Assembly: GCA_017467535.1 (NCBI GenBank) | Contig: JAFUST010000074.1 | Coordinates: 1 to 56,908, forward strand | Source of the DNA: Prevotella sp. | GTDB lineage: Bacteria > Bacteroidota > Bacteroidia > Bacteroidales > Bacteroidaceae | Direction of reading: 5' to 3' | DNA length: 56,908 nucleotides | Part shown: piece by piece, positions 20,189 to 28,456 of the stretch | How positions within the stretch are numbered: the stretch's first letter is position 1 | How the letters are laid out: each line of letters starts with the position of its first letter | The notes under the pieces: model-generated | What the model saw: the letters and a program-made list of their open reading frames with translations, nothing else | What the model was told of the DNA's origin: nothing | Database searches by the model: none | Position numbers and translations under genes: made by a program

Positions 20189-23100
20189 CTAACTGATAAT
20201 TTCATATTCGTCAGTACTTAGGTCTTGTTTCTTCTCCCGATATTCCTCGGGCGACATTCTCAGTTTCGTGCGGAAGGCGAAGTCGAACTGATCCGTGTTC
20301 TCGAAGCCCGTCTCTGAGGCGATGTCGTCCAGCGACTTGCTGGTTTCCTCCAGCAACTGGCGGGCCTTGGATATGCGGAAGGCGGTGAGGAACTGGCGGG
20401 GCGACTTGCCCGAGACGCGCTTGAGTTCGTCGGTGAAGCCCACGCGGCTCATCCACGTGCACTCCATCATCTCGTCCTCGCTGGCTGCGGGGTCGCTGTA
20501 GTGGGCCTCCAGCCAGGTGTTGAGTTGCTGCATGAAGGGGTCTTCGCTGTTGCGGTGCTTGAGCATCTCGTCTACGTCGAACTCATTGTGCCCGTCTTCG
20601 GCGCCCTGATGGAGCGAATCGCCGTTCTTGGCTATGCGGTGCTTGATTCTGTCCTGAGCCCTGAAGAGCAGGAAGATGCACAGGATCATGGCGAGGAGGA
20701 TGTAGACCCAGATGGCGAACGACGAGTTGAAGAACGACGCGGGGATGACCACCTCCAGCGCCAGTTGGTCTTTCTTGTCGGGCGATTCCTGCAGGAAGGC
20801 CTGCACCACCAGCCGGTAGGTGCCGCCGGGCAGGTTGCGGTAGGTGGCTATGCGGCGCCTGTCGGCATTGTGCCACTCGTCTTCGTAGCCCTCCAGTCTG
20901 TACTGATAGTGCACGCGATGCTGCAGGTGGTAGTCGAGCGAGGCGAAGCGGAAACTGATTTCCGTCGGACGGCTCTTCAGTTCCACGCGGCGGGCATTGG
21001 GCACGTAGTAGTCGAAGTCGGTGGTGAAGCGGGGGCTCTGCAGCACGCCGTCCACCCAGAAGTCAGTCAGGTGCACCTTGAGCATCGAGCCCGTGGCGGC
21101 CATCAGTCGGGTCAGGTCGATGTGGTAGTAGCCGTTCAGCGTGCCGAAGAGGATGGTGCCGTCAGGCATCGTGATGGCTGATGCCTCCGAGCAGAGCGTC
21201 TCGTCCACGCCCTCCAGGCTGGAGTAGGTGGAGATGATGTGTCGCTCGGGGTTGTAGGAGCAGATGATGTAGTCGGTGGCAAACCAGACGTTGCCGTTGG
21301 GGCCGAAGGTGATGCTGCGCACCTCGTCGGAGGGCAGCCCTTCCTGTATGCCGAAGCACTCGAAGAGGTAGTGTCCCTGGCTGTCCTTGCCCACCTCGTG
21401 GGCCAGTCCGCCGCTGTTGGTGCCCATCCAGATGCTGCCCAGGGAGTCGCGCGTCATGCAGACGATGTCGTTGGAGCGCAGTATCATGTCGGGCTTCTCG
21501 TAGGAGGGCTCCAGTTTCGATGCCGTCACCTGGCCTTTCTCGTATCTGAGCAGCAGGATGCCGTCGGTGGTTCCGGCCCAGATGGTGCCCTCGCGGTCTA
21601 TGCTGATGGTGCGCACCTTGCGGTAGGCGCCGTGCGGATAGTCTATCATGTCATCGGGATGGATGAAGCGCTCGCTTCCCTTGGGCATCAGGTTGACGCC
21701 GCCGCCGTAGGTGGCCACCCAGATGTTGCCCTGCTGGTCTTCCTGCGACAGGTAGGCGCGGTTGCTGCTCAGCGAGTGCGGGTTGTCGGGGTCGTGCTGA
21801 TAGTTCTTGATGGTGTAGTGCCCGTCAGCCGATGACATCTTGAAGAGGCCGTAGTCCTTCGACGAGAGCCACACGTTGCCCTGGCTGTCGCCCGATATGC
21901 CGTAGACGCGGCCCAGGGGATTGCCCTGGCTGTCGCTGGTGAACTCGCGGCGGGTGCCGTCGTCGGCGTAGGCGAAGAGCGCGCCTTTCTTGTTGCCGAT
22001 GAGCAGGGTGCGGTGCTTCTTGTCGTAGAACATGGCGCGTATCTCGTTGTCCAGCGTGGAGGTCTCGGTGTCCACCACGCGCCGGCGCTCGATGATGTCC
22101 TTCATGATCTCCAGTTTCTCCAGTCCGTGGCGGCTGGTGGACTCCCATACGACGCCGTCATTCAGGCTGAGGAAGGCGTTGACGGTGTTGGAGAGGTTCC
22201 ACGAGTTCTCGGGCGAGTTGTAGAAGTAGCGCACCTGGTCAGTCTCGCGGTCATAGTAGCCGAAGCCGCCGTGGTTCATGCGCACCCAGACGGTGCCCTC
22301 GGTCTCGCCGAACTCGCCGCCGTAGCCGTCGTAGTCGGGGAATTTCACTTCCTGCGAGAAGAATCGCTCCTGCATGGTCTCAGGATTCAGGTAGCCCGCA
22401 CCGAAGCGCGAGTCGGCGTACCAGATGAGCCCGTGGGAGTCCACGAAGATGCCGTTGACGGGTTCGCCGGAGGCCTTCAGTTGCTGTGGCTCCTGGCCGT
22501 AGGCAAAGGAGAGAATCTTGCCCGACTGGGTGCCGGCATAGACGTTGAAGCCATTGGAGAAGATGGCCGTGATTTCCTCGTCGAGGAAGTAGCCCTTGCG
22601 CTCCACTGACAGGTTGTCGGCATCCATGCGGTGCACGCCCTGGTTGGTGGCCAGCCACACGTCGTTCTGGTAGCCCTCGGCCATGCCGGTCACCTTCAGG
22701 TCGCCGGTGGTGACGAGTTGTGCCTCCACGCCGCCGCTTTCCTCGAGGCGCAACTTGTAGATGCCGATGCCCTCTACGGCGGCCAGCACGTCGCCGTTGC
22801 TGACCACGGTGACTGGCAGATTGATGCGAAAGGTCTCGTTGGCGGTGATGCCCTCAAAGGGGTTGATGATGCGGTCTTCGCAGCGTTTCATCACGAAGAC
22901 GCGCTGGTCGTACATGTTCATCCACACGTTCTGCGCCTTGTCGATGGCCAGCGTGACGATGCGGTTGTGCAGGTGGGGTATGCCGCTGATGGCTCCGGTC
23001 TCGTAGTTGTAGAATTCGTAGCCGTCGAATCGCGTCAGTCCGTTCCACGTGGCCAACCACAGGAATCCGTAGTCGTCCTGCCTGATCTTCGAAATGGCGT

Positions 23101-23245
23101 TGCTGCCCAGTCCGTCGTCGGTAGAGTAGTGCTTCACCGAGGCCTGCAGCGTCTGTCCCAGGGCGCTTACGGTGCCCAGGAGCAGGCCAGCCGCCGTCAG
23201 TGCCGCTGCCAGTATGAAAGTATGTATCGTTCGACCCATTGTCAT
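20189..23245 (-). CDS. Membrane propeller/Y_Y_Y regulator with AraC domain, no kinase
   Basis: 1018 residues. A signal peptide is followed by Reg_prop beta-propeller repeats (IRQDDYGFLWLATWNGLTRF, EGTIWAGTTDGILLLRYEK and others), then a Y_Y_Y domain (HYQYRLEGYEDEWHNAD). One transmembrane helix (FAIWVYILLAMILCIFLLF, about 840-860) comes next, and an AraC-type HTH ends the protein (residues about 905-1000, ISKARQLLEETSKSLDDIAS, SPEEYREKKQ). Classical hybrid two-component systems carry histidine kinase and receiver domains between membrane and HTH. Both are absent here, and only about 45 residues link them. It should act as a one-component sensor of a periplasmic ligand, but no carbohydrate locus adjoins it. 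A minus-strand -7 box TACCTTTG lies at 23273-23266. Confidence 0.88.
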   Translation of the reverse strand: MTMGRTIHTFILAAALTAAGLLLGTVSALGQTLQASVKHYSTDDGLGSNAISKIRQDDYGFLWLATWNGLTRFDGYEFYNYETGAISGIPHLHNRIVTLAIDKAQNVWMNMYDQRVFVMKRCEDRIINPFEGITANETFRINLPVTVVSNGDVLAAVEGIGIYKLRLEESGGVEAQLVTTGDLKVTGMAEGYQNDVWLATNQGVHRMDADNLSVERKGYFLDEEITAIFSNGFNVYAGTQSGKILSFAYGQEPQQLKASGEPVNGIFVDSHGLIWYADSRFGAGYLNPETMQERFFSQEVKFPDYDGYGGEFGETEGTVWVRMNHGGFGYYDRETDQVRYFYNSPENSWNLSNTVNAFLSLNDGVVWESTSRHGLEKLEIMKDIIERRRVVDTETSTLDNEIRAMFYDKKHRTLLIGNKKGALFAYADDGTRREFTSDSQGNPLGRVYGISGDSQGNVWLSSKDYGLFKMSSADGHYTIKNYQHDPDNPHSLSSNRAYLSQEDQQGNIWVATYGGGVNLMPKGSERFIHPDDMIDYPHGAYRKVRTISIDREGTIWAGTTDGILLLRYEKGQVTASKLEPSYEKPDMILRSNDIVCMTRDSLGSIWMGTNSGGLAHEVGKDSQGHYLFECFGIQEGLPSDEVRSITFGPNGNVWFATDYIICSYNPERHIISTYSSLEGVDETLCSEASAITMPDGTILFGTLNGYYHIDLTRLMAATGSMLKVHLTDFWVDGVLQSPRFTTDFDYYVPNARRVELKSRPTEISFRFASLDYHLQHRVHYQYRLEGYEDEWHNADRRRIATYRNLPGGTYRLVVQAFLQESPDKKDQLALEVVIPASFFNSSFAIWVYILLAMILCIFLLFRAQDRIKHRIAKNGDSLHQGAEDGHNEFDVDEMLKHRNSEDPFMQQLNTWLEAHYSDPAASEDEMMECTWMSRVGFTDELKRVSGKSPRQFLTAFRISKARQLLEETSKSLDDIASETGFENTDQFDFAFRTKLRMSPEEYREKKQDLSTDEYEIIS

Positions 23246-23324
23246 GTTTTTTCTCTTACGGGCTTCAAAGGTACAAAAAAAACGTCACATAGCGTACGTT
23301 TTAAGGTTTTTTATCAATAAAAAT

Positions 23325-23357
23325 GGGTTGCCAACTGCATCACGCAGGCGACAACCC
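23325..23357 (-). terminator. Terminator downstream of gdhA
   Basis: On the minus strand GGGTTGTCGCCTGC and GCAGTTGGCAACCC form a stem with small internal mismatches around GTGAT, followed by ATTTTTATTG. It lies about 120 bases past the gdhA stop and before the regulator promoter. A weaker hairpin, ATAACATCT/AGATGTTAT, is at 23378-23405. Confidence 0.55.
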
Positions 23358-23418
23358 CAATAAATAGTCATTTTATTATAACATCTCACATGTAAAAGAT
23401 GTTATGGGTTAAATTCAT

Positions 23419-23494
23419 GTTTACACAATGCCCTGAGGCAAACTCATGTCATTCGTGTAACCTTGGCTTCGCCGAGTTTACACAATGCCCTGAG
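23419..23494. repeat. Direct repeat of the gdhA 3' end
   Basis: GTTTACACAATGCCCTGAG occurs at 23419-23437 and again at 23476-23494, 57 bases apart. The second copy holds the last codons and stop of gdhA and the first lies outside the gene. This points to a local duplication of the gene end. Confidence 0.8.
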
Positions 23495-24815
23495 CCATCA
23501 TGGCCTTGGCCACCTTCATGAAGCCGGCCACGTTGGCACCCTTCACGTAGTTGATGTAGCCGTCGGCCTGTGTGCCGTACTTCACGCAGTTCTCGTGAAT
23601 GTCGTTCATGATGCGCTTCAGATAGTCGTCCACCTCCTTGGCAGTCCACGACAGACGCTCGGAGTTCTGACTCATCTCAAGGCCCGATACCGACACGCCA
23701 CCAGCATTGGAAGCCTTACCGGGAGCATAGAGGATCTTGGCGTCCTGGAAGATCTTGATAGCCTCAGGCAGCGAAGGCATGTTGGCACCCTCGGCCACGG
23801 CAATCACGCCGTTGTTCACCAGGGCCTGAGCCTCGTCGCCGTTGATCTCGTTCTGCGTAGCGCAGGGTAGGGCGATGTCGGCCTTCTCGTACCAGGGGCG
23901 CTTGCCCTCGTAGTACTTGGCTGTGGGATATTCCTCCACATATTCCTTGATACGTCCGCGCTCCACGTTCTTCAACTCCATGATGTAGTCCAGTTTAGCG
24001 CGGTCGATGCCGTCGGGATCGAAGATGTAACCGTCGGAGTCTGACATGGTCAGCACGGTGGCACCCAGTTGCAGGCACTTCTCAGCAGCATACTGAGCCA
24101 CGTTGCCGGCACCAGAGATCAGGACTTTCTTGCCAGCCAGTTCGATGTTGCGCGTGGCCAGCATAGAGGTTAGGAAGTAGACGCAGCCGTAGCCCGTAGC
24201 CTCAGGACGGATGAGCGAACCGCCGAACTGGATGCCCTTGCCGGTGAGCACGCCCTGGAACTGGTGGGTGAGTTTCTTGTACTGGCCGAACAGATAGCCA
24301 ACCTCGCGGCCACCCACGCCGATGTCACCAGCGGGCACGTCCTCGTCGGGGCCGATGTGGCGATAGAGTTCGTTCATGAAGGCCTGGCAGAAGCGCATCA
24401 CCTCAGCGTCGCTCTTGCCGCGGGGCGAGAAGTCGGAGCCACCCTTGGCACCGCCCATGGGCAGCGTGGTCAGCGAGTTCTTGAACGTCTGCTCGAAGGC
24501 CAGGAACTTCAGGATGCCCAGGTTCACGCTCTTGTGATAGCGGATGCCGCCTTTGTACGGGCCGATGGCGTTGTTGTGCTGAATGCGGTAGCCCATGTTC
24601 GTCTGCACGTTGCCCTTGTCGTCCACCCATGTCACGCGGAACTCGATCACGCGGTCGGGGATGCAAAGACGCTCGATGAGGTTGGACTTCTCAAACTCGG
24701 GGTGCTTGTTGTACTCTTCCTCAATCGTGGGAAGTACTTGACTCACGGCCTGGATGTACTCGGGCTCGTTAGGAAATCTCTGCTTCAGAGTTTCTACAAC
24801 TTGTGCTGCATTCAT
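23478..24815 (-). CDS. gdhA: NADP-type glutamate dehydrogenase
   Basis: A 445-residue hexameric-class GDH that aminates 2-oxoglutarate with ammonia. The substrate region PMGGAKGGSDFSPRGKSDAE (about residues 110-130) includes the catalytic Lys. The nucleotide-binding loop LISGAGNVAQYAAEK (about 232) and the C-terminal VSVSGLEMSQNSERLSW are typical of the NADP-dependent bacterial type. It has its own promoter (24930-24900) and a distal terminator. With the gltA fusion it gives the cell two ammonia-assimilation enzymes in this window. Confidence 0.95.
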   Translation of the reverse strand: MNAAQVVETLKQRFPNEPEYIQAVSQVLPTIEEEYNKHPEFEKSNLIERLCIPDRVIEFRVTWVDDKGNVQTNMGYRIQHNNAIGPYKGGIRYHKSVNLGILKFLAFEQTFKNSLTTLPMGGAKGGSDFSPRGKSDAEVMRFCQAFMNELYRHIGPDEDVPAGDIGVGGREVGYLFGQYKKLTHQFQGVLTGKGIQFGGSLIRPEATGYGCVYFLTSMLATRNIELAGKKVLISGAGNVAQYAAEKCLQLGATVLTMSDSDGYIFDPDGIDRAKLDYIMELKNVERGRIKEYVEEYPTAKYYEGKRPWYEKADIALPCATQNEINGDEAQALVNNGVIAVAEGANMPSLPEAIKIFQDAKILYAPGKASNAGGVSVSGLEMSQNSERLSWTAKEVDDYLKRIMNDIHENCVKYGTQADGYINYVKGANVAGFMKVAKAMMAQGIV

Positions 24816-24899
24816 AAATCTTTTACCTTTTTAAATAATTAATTTTATTTTTGAACTAAATTTTTGTTCGTTCTTCGTGCAACTTCTCGATTGCGGTTG

Positions 24900-24930
24900 C
24901 AAAATTACATCAAAAATTCGAATCGGCAAA
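24900..24930 (-). promoter_or_regulatory. gdhA promoter
   Basis: On the minus strand TTTG (24930-24927), a 19-base spacer and TAATTTTG (24907-24900) match the Bacteroidetes -33/-7 consensus. The leader to the gdhA ATG is about 80 bases and very AT-rich. Confidence 0.75.
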
Positions 24931-25050
24931 CAAATTATCAACTTTTTTGCGAAAAAAGTTTCGTTTTGATAGTCTTTAACCTAAATTCTTGCTTTATGTC
25001 AAGACTTACGGCCTCAGTTGGGTGCGAAAACAGCATTTTCTGTTTTCATA

Positions 25051-25346
25051 AACTGTCATCTGTCATCTGTCATAACTGTCATTTTCCTGATGTTCTTTAA
25101 AATTAGAATCGGCATTATGATAAATAAACAAAGTGAGAAATAGCAGTGATATCTGCTGAGCATAACCTTGCGCCCCATTGAAATGAGCATGATGAAAACC
25201 GTGACAGATGACAGTTATGACAGATGACAGTTATTGAAAATCGGGGTGCAAAGTAAGATTATTATTATATATATTTATAAATATATATAATAATAACCCT
25301 CTATACTCCCTACACTTTCCGAAAACTGTCATCTGTCATCTGTCAT
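25051..25346. repeat. Composite repeat: CTGTCAT arrays around an AT palindrome
   Basis: Arrays of CTGTCATCTGTCAT-type units lie at 25051-25083 and 25324-25346. An inverted copy (GACAGATGACAGTT units) lies at 25201-25232. Between the inverted and last arrays sits a perfect 38-base AT palindrome (25259-25296, two 19-base arms, no loop), followed by a tract with CCCTACACTTTCCGAAAA. No gene is seen from 24816 to 25647. A related layout occurs at 43637-43770, and a short array of the same word at 29334-29352. Confidence 0.85.
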
Positions 25347-25407
25347 GGAAACGTAATTTCCAGGAGGCGGAAATGACGGCTCACCTGGCGCGGGAAGGCT
25401 CTTTCTG

Positions 25408-25448
25408 AGTTAATAGTTTATAGTGAATAGTTAATAGTTTGCTACCGC
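25408..25448 (+). repeat. GTGAATAGTT array with TTTGCTACCGC end
   Basis: Imperfect units of GTTAATAGT and GTGAATAGT end in TTTGCTACCGC (25438-25448). The same layout is found between hisG and hisD (47764-47805), and a related one inside queA. Confidence 0.8.
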
Positions 25449-25513
25449 CACTCCGTCTCAAAAGGCAATTCGGGCGGTTTGTGGCGAAAAAAGCCCGAAA
25501 CCGACCCTCTGGA

Positions 25514-25545
25514 TTTGGTGGCTTCGGACTTTATGACTATCTTTG
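25514..25545 (+). promoter_or_regulatory. Orphan promoter reading into the porin antisense
   Basis: TTTG (25514-25517), a 20-base spacer and TATCTTTG (25538-25545) form a consensus Bacteroidetes promoter on the plus strand. No plus-strand gene follows. Transcription would enter the 3' end of the minus-strand porin gene at 25648. It may be the relic of a lost gene or drive an antisense or small RNA. Confidence 0.55.
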
Positions 25546-25647
25546 CAGTGCATTCCGGAAAGTGCAGACTAACGGGACGTCAGCAGCGGCTGAACCGTTT
25601 TCTTCCGTCTTTGACTTGCTTACATGAAAACACACTTTTTTGCGAAA

Positions 25648-27294
25648 TCAGAACGTGTACGTGAGCGAAAGCAGCAACTGGTGGCGCTTGTGGCTGACCT
25701 CCGTGGGCGACGAGATGCAGGTCTCGTGGGCACCGCCGTCGGGGTCGATGAACTCCACGTTGGGCTGGAAGGGATAGAACTGGCCCTTGGTGGTGGAGTA
25801 CTGGTAGGCCAGGTCGACGCTGAGGTGCTCATACTTGTAGCCCAGGCCGCAGGTGATGCGATGGGTGTCTTCCCAGTTGGTGTAGTCGGCCGTGGAGGCA
25901 TACATGTTCAGTTCGCTGTTCAGTTGGCTGTCGCGGAAGCCCTTCTTGTTGTAGGTGGGCGACACGTAGTTGTAGCCCAGGCGGACGGCCATCGCGGGGT
26001 CGGGCTTGAATTCTGCACCGAGTTTCAGCAGGTGGGCACTCTTGAGCGAATACTCAGCATTCGACTTCATCTCGTGGTCGCTGTAGGAGTCGGGGTCGCC
26101 GTAGTAGTCGTAGCCGTCGTTCACGCGGCTGTCGCTGGCGGTGTAGTCGGTGAACTCGTAACTGGCGCCCAGTGCAATCTCAGAGCCGATGGTGTGACCC
26201 AGCGAGAGGCCGAACTTCCAGGGCGTGTAGTACTTGAAGTCGTACGACTCGCCGCTGTCGCCCTTGTCGTAGCCCCAGTTGTTCCAGTTTCGGTCGGTGT
26301 TGTTGTACAGCGTGGTCCAGTTCTCCGACGTCAGGTCGTACCACGTGGGCGTGGCGATGGAGAGGCCGAAGCGGAAGGGCGAGTCCTCGATGGGACGGAA
26401 GATGGCGCCTACCTTGATGTCGGCACCGGCTCCGCTGATCTCGCGCTCGTCGGCCAGCGTCAGGGTGCCGCGGTCTTGTCCGTCGAAGGACACGATGCGC
26501 TCGGTGTAGTTGGAGAATCCCTTGTAGTTGACGCTGTGCAGCCCGATGGTCAGTCCCAGGAAGACGCGGTTGTTGATGTTGCCGCTCAGGTTGAAGTCGT
26601 AGTCGCTGATCCAGCCCCGGTGAGCGCGGTCGAAGAGATAGGCGTTGCCGCCGCCGTAGGGCTCAGCCTCTACAAAGACAGCCTGCTGCGCATCCTGGTC
26701 GTAGCCGATGGTGTTGAAGTACAGATAGTCCCACTGCGTGTACTGCCATGCGCGCTCGTTGCTGGTCTGGTTTCGCCATCCCATGATCTCGCCCTGCGTG
26801 TTGGTGTCCCAGTAGTAGCCGCCGTTCTGGTCGCTGTCCTTGGTGCCTTTGGCAAAGGCCAGTTTGCTCATCGAGGCGCCGCGCATCTGGTTGTTGGCAG
26901 CCGAGAGGATCTGGTCGAAGTTGCGGCTCTTGTGGTAGTTGAACGCGAAGTTCAGGTAGGAGTTCTCGCCCGTGCGGCTGCTGTAGACGAAGCCAGCCTG
27001 GTCGAAACTCATGTTGGTCTTGCCCAGGTTGTCGAAGTCCTGGCAGTCCTGCTGGCTCACCAGTCCGAACGACAGGCTGGCGCTCGAGCGGCGGAAGAGT
27101 CCGATGCCGGCGGGGTTGGTGGAGATGGTGGAGATGTCGGCCCCGAGAGCCTCCAGCGCACCGCCCATGCCCACGTAGCGTGCCGTGCCGTTCAGGTCGC
27201 TGCCCAGCAGTCGGGCGTTCTCGTAGGTATCTTGTGCAGCCGCAGGCATCATAGCCAGCGCGAGTGCTGCAAGCGAAAAAATCTTCTTCATCAT
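25648..27294 (-). CDS. OmpP1/FadL-family outer membrane protein
   Basis: A 548-residue outer membrane beta-barrel with a signal peptide (IFSLAALALAMMPAAAQ). The start of the mature protein (ARYVGMGGALEALGADISTI, then STNPAGIGLFR) is the hallmark of the OmpP1/FadL/TodX transporters of hydrophobic compounds. The C-terminus ends in alternating aromatic strands (HQLLLSLTYTF) with terminal Phe, as needed for Bam insertion. The substrate is unknown; in Bacteroidetes such proteins are often annotated as hemin receptor or fatty-acid porin on thin evidence. It is followed upstream by a heptamer repeat and the Tyr/Trp-rich gene. Confidence 0.88.
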   Translation of the reverse strand: MMKKIFSLAALALAMMPAAAQDTYENARLLGSDLNGTARYVGMGGALEALGADISTISTNPAGIGLFRRSSASLSFGLVSQQDCQDFDNLGKTNMSFDQAGFVYSSRTGENSYLNFAFNYHKSRNFDQILSAANNQMRGASMSKLAFAKGTKDSDQNGGYYWDTNTQGEIMGWRNQTSNERAWQYTQWDYLYFNTIGYDQDAQQAVFVEAEPYGGGNAYLFDRAHRGWISDYDFNLSGNINNRVFLGLTIGLHSVNYKGFSNYTERIVSFDGQDRGTLTLADEREISGAGADIKVGAIFRPIEDSPFRFGLSIATPTWYDLTSENWTTLYNNTDRNWNNWGYDKGDSGESYDFKYYTPWKFGLSLGHTIGSEIALGASYEFTDYTASDSRVNDGYDYYGDPDSYSDHEMKSNAEYSLKSAHLLKLGAEFKPDPAMAVRLGYNYVSPTYNKKGFRDSQLNSELNMYASTADYTNWEDTHRITCGLGYKYEHLSVDLAYQYSTTKGQFYPFQPNVEFIDPDGGAHETCISSPTEVSHKRHQLLLSLTYTF

Positions 27295-27308
27295 AGTTCT
27301 ATCTCAAT

Positions 27309-27357
27309 TAATGTTCAATGAAAATAATGTTCAATGTTCAATCTTCAATGTTCAATG
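27309..27357. repeat. Short ATGTTCA heptamer array
   Basis: Five or so copies of ATGTTCA and variants (ATCTTCA, ATGAAAATA) occupy the gap between the porin gene and the Tyr/Trp/Gly-rich gene. The unit is the inverse of the one at 1-118. Confidence 0.8.
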
Positions 27358-27362
27358 AAAGA

Positions 27363-28322
27363 TCACCTTCTGCTGCCGCCCGAACGACCTCCGCCGCTCA
27401 TGCCGCCACCGCCTCCGCCACGGCTGCCACCGCCGCTGAAGCCTCCGCCCGAAGACGTGCTGCGACTGCCGCCGAAGGAGCCGCTACCGCTGGACGAACC
27501 GCCATAGGAAGACGTGCTGCGACTGCCCGTGAAGTTACCGCTGCCGCTGCTGGTGCTGCGCACGGTGTTGCGCTCGTTGTTATGTGAGCCGAAATTTCGA
27601 CCCACATCGCTGCGCACCGATGCACCACGGCTGTTGATGCCTCTGCTGCGATTGCCGTTGAAACTGCCTCCGCTGGTGCGTCCGTAGCGGTCAATGGTGC
27701 CGTTCTGGCGGGCATAGACGCGGCCGCCGCCATAGTAGTAGTGGCGCGGATGATAGTAGCCCCAGCCGCCGTACCAGCCGCCGTAGTAGCGATGGTAGTA
27801 GGGATAGCCCCAGCCGTAGTACCAGGGGTCGCCGTACCAGCCGTAGTGCCACGACGAGTAGTACCACGGGTCGTAGTAGTACCAGGAGTCGTACCAGGGA
27901 TAGTACGACGAGTAGTACCAGGGCGAGTGCCAGCCGTAGGAGTCGCGCTGACCTTGTGCGTAGCCCTCCCAGTAGGCCGTCGTGGGCACGTAGTCATCCC
28001 AGCGCTGCATCTGGCGTGTCAACTGGAAGTCGCCCACCGAGTCGGGATAGACGCCCTCCACGGGAGCAAACGAGATGATGTCGCCCGTGTCGGCAGGCAG
28101 CACCTCGTAGTTGCTCTGCAGCCGGCGGTTGTACTCGTCCACGCTGCGCTGGCTGCCGGAATAGTAGACATCAGTGCCGCGGCGCACGTTCACCGACTGT
28201 ATGTCGCGCGCGGACTGCTGGTTCTTCTGCTTGCTGGAAGCGAAGTACATGTCGTCGTCCTGAGCCATCATGGCTGCGGGCAGGGCGGCAAAGACCATTG
28301 ATAGAATCATCCACTTTTTCAT
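27363..28322 (-). CDS. Secreted Tyr/Trp/Gly-rich low-complexity protein
   Basis: About 319 residues from the ATG at 28322 (MKKWMILSMVFAALPAAMMA, a signal peptide). An ATG 12 codons upstream would put a polar Arg/Lys leader before the signal and is less likely. After a normal-looking N-terminal third (residues 20-120), the centre is built of SWYYYDPWYYSSWHYGWYGD-type repeats. The end is a Ser/Gly/Arg-rich tail that is probably disordered. Similar proteins are common in Bacteroidetes with no known role. It shares direction with the porin gene 68 bases downstream. Two minus-strand -7-like boxes (28386-28379 and 28363-28356) precede it. Confidence 0.8.
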   Translation of the reverse strand: MKKWMILSMVFAALPAAMMAQDDDMYFASSKQKNQQSARDIQSVNVRRGTDVYYSGSQRSVDEYNRRLQSNYEVLPADTGDIISFAPVEGVYPDSVGDFQLTRQMQRWDDYVPTTAYWEGYAQGQRDSYGWHSPWYYSSYYPWYDSWYYYDPWYYSSWHYGWYGDPWYYGWGYPYYHRYYGGWYGGWGYYHPRHYYYGGGRVYARQNGTIDRYGRTSGGSFNGNRSRGINSRGASVRSDVGRNFGSHNNERNTVRSTSSGSGNFTGSRSTSSYGGSSSGSGSFGGSRSTSSGGGFSGGGSRGGGGGGMSGGGRSGGSRR

Positions 28323-28428
28323 ATCGTTCTTTCTTTTAATTATAGTTCTACGGTGCAAAAATACTGCATATTTTCCTGCAAAGATACGGAAAAACCCTAA
28401 AACGTGGTAGGATTTTCCCTATTTTTTG

Positions 28429-28436
28429 TAATTTTG
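28429..28436 (+). promoter_or_regulatory. prmA -7 box
   Basis: TAATTTTG matches the TAnnTTTG consensus 20 bases before the prmA ATG. No clear -33 partner is visible. Confidence 0.5.
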
Positions 28437-28456
28437 CCCCAAATTTAACAAACGAT

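Noticed and set aside
24864-25100. Small plus-strand open frame in the gdhA upstream region
   Set aside because: It overlaps the gdhA promoter and the CTGTCAT array, and its composition is that of AT-rich noncoding DNA.
25624-27321. Long plus-strand open frame opposite the porin gene (about 565 codons)
   Set aside because: Antisense shadow with Val/Gly/Ala-rich sequence; the minus strand encodes a recognisable OmpP1-like barrel with signal peptide and terminal Phe.
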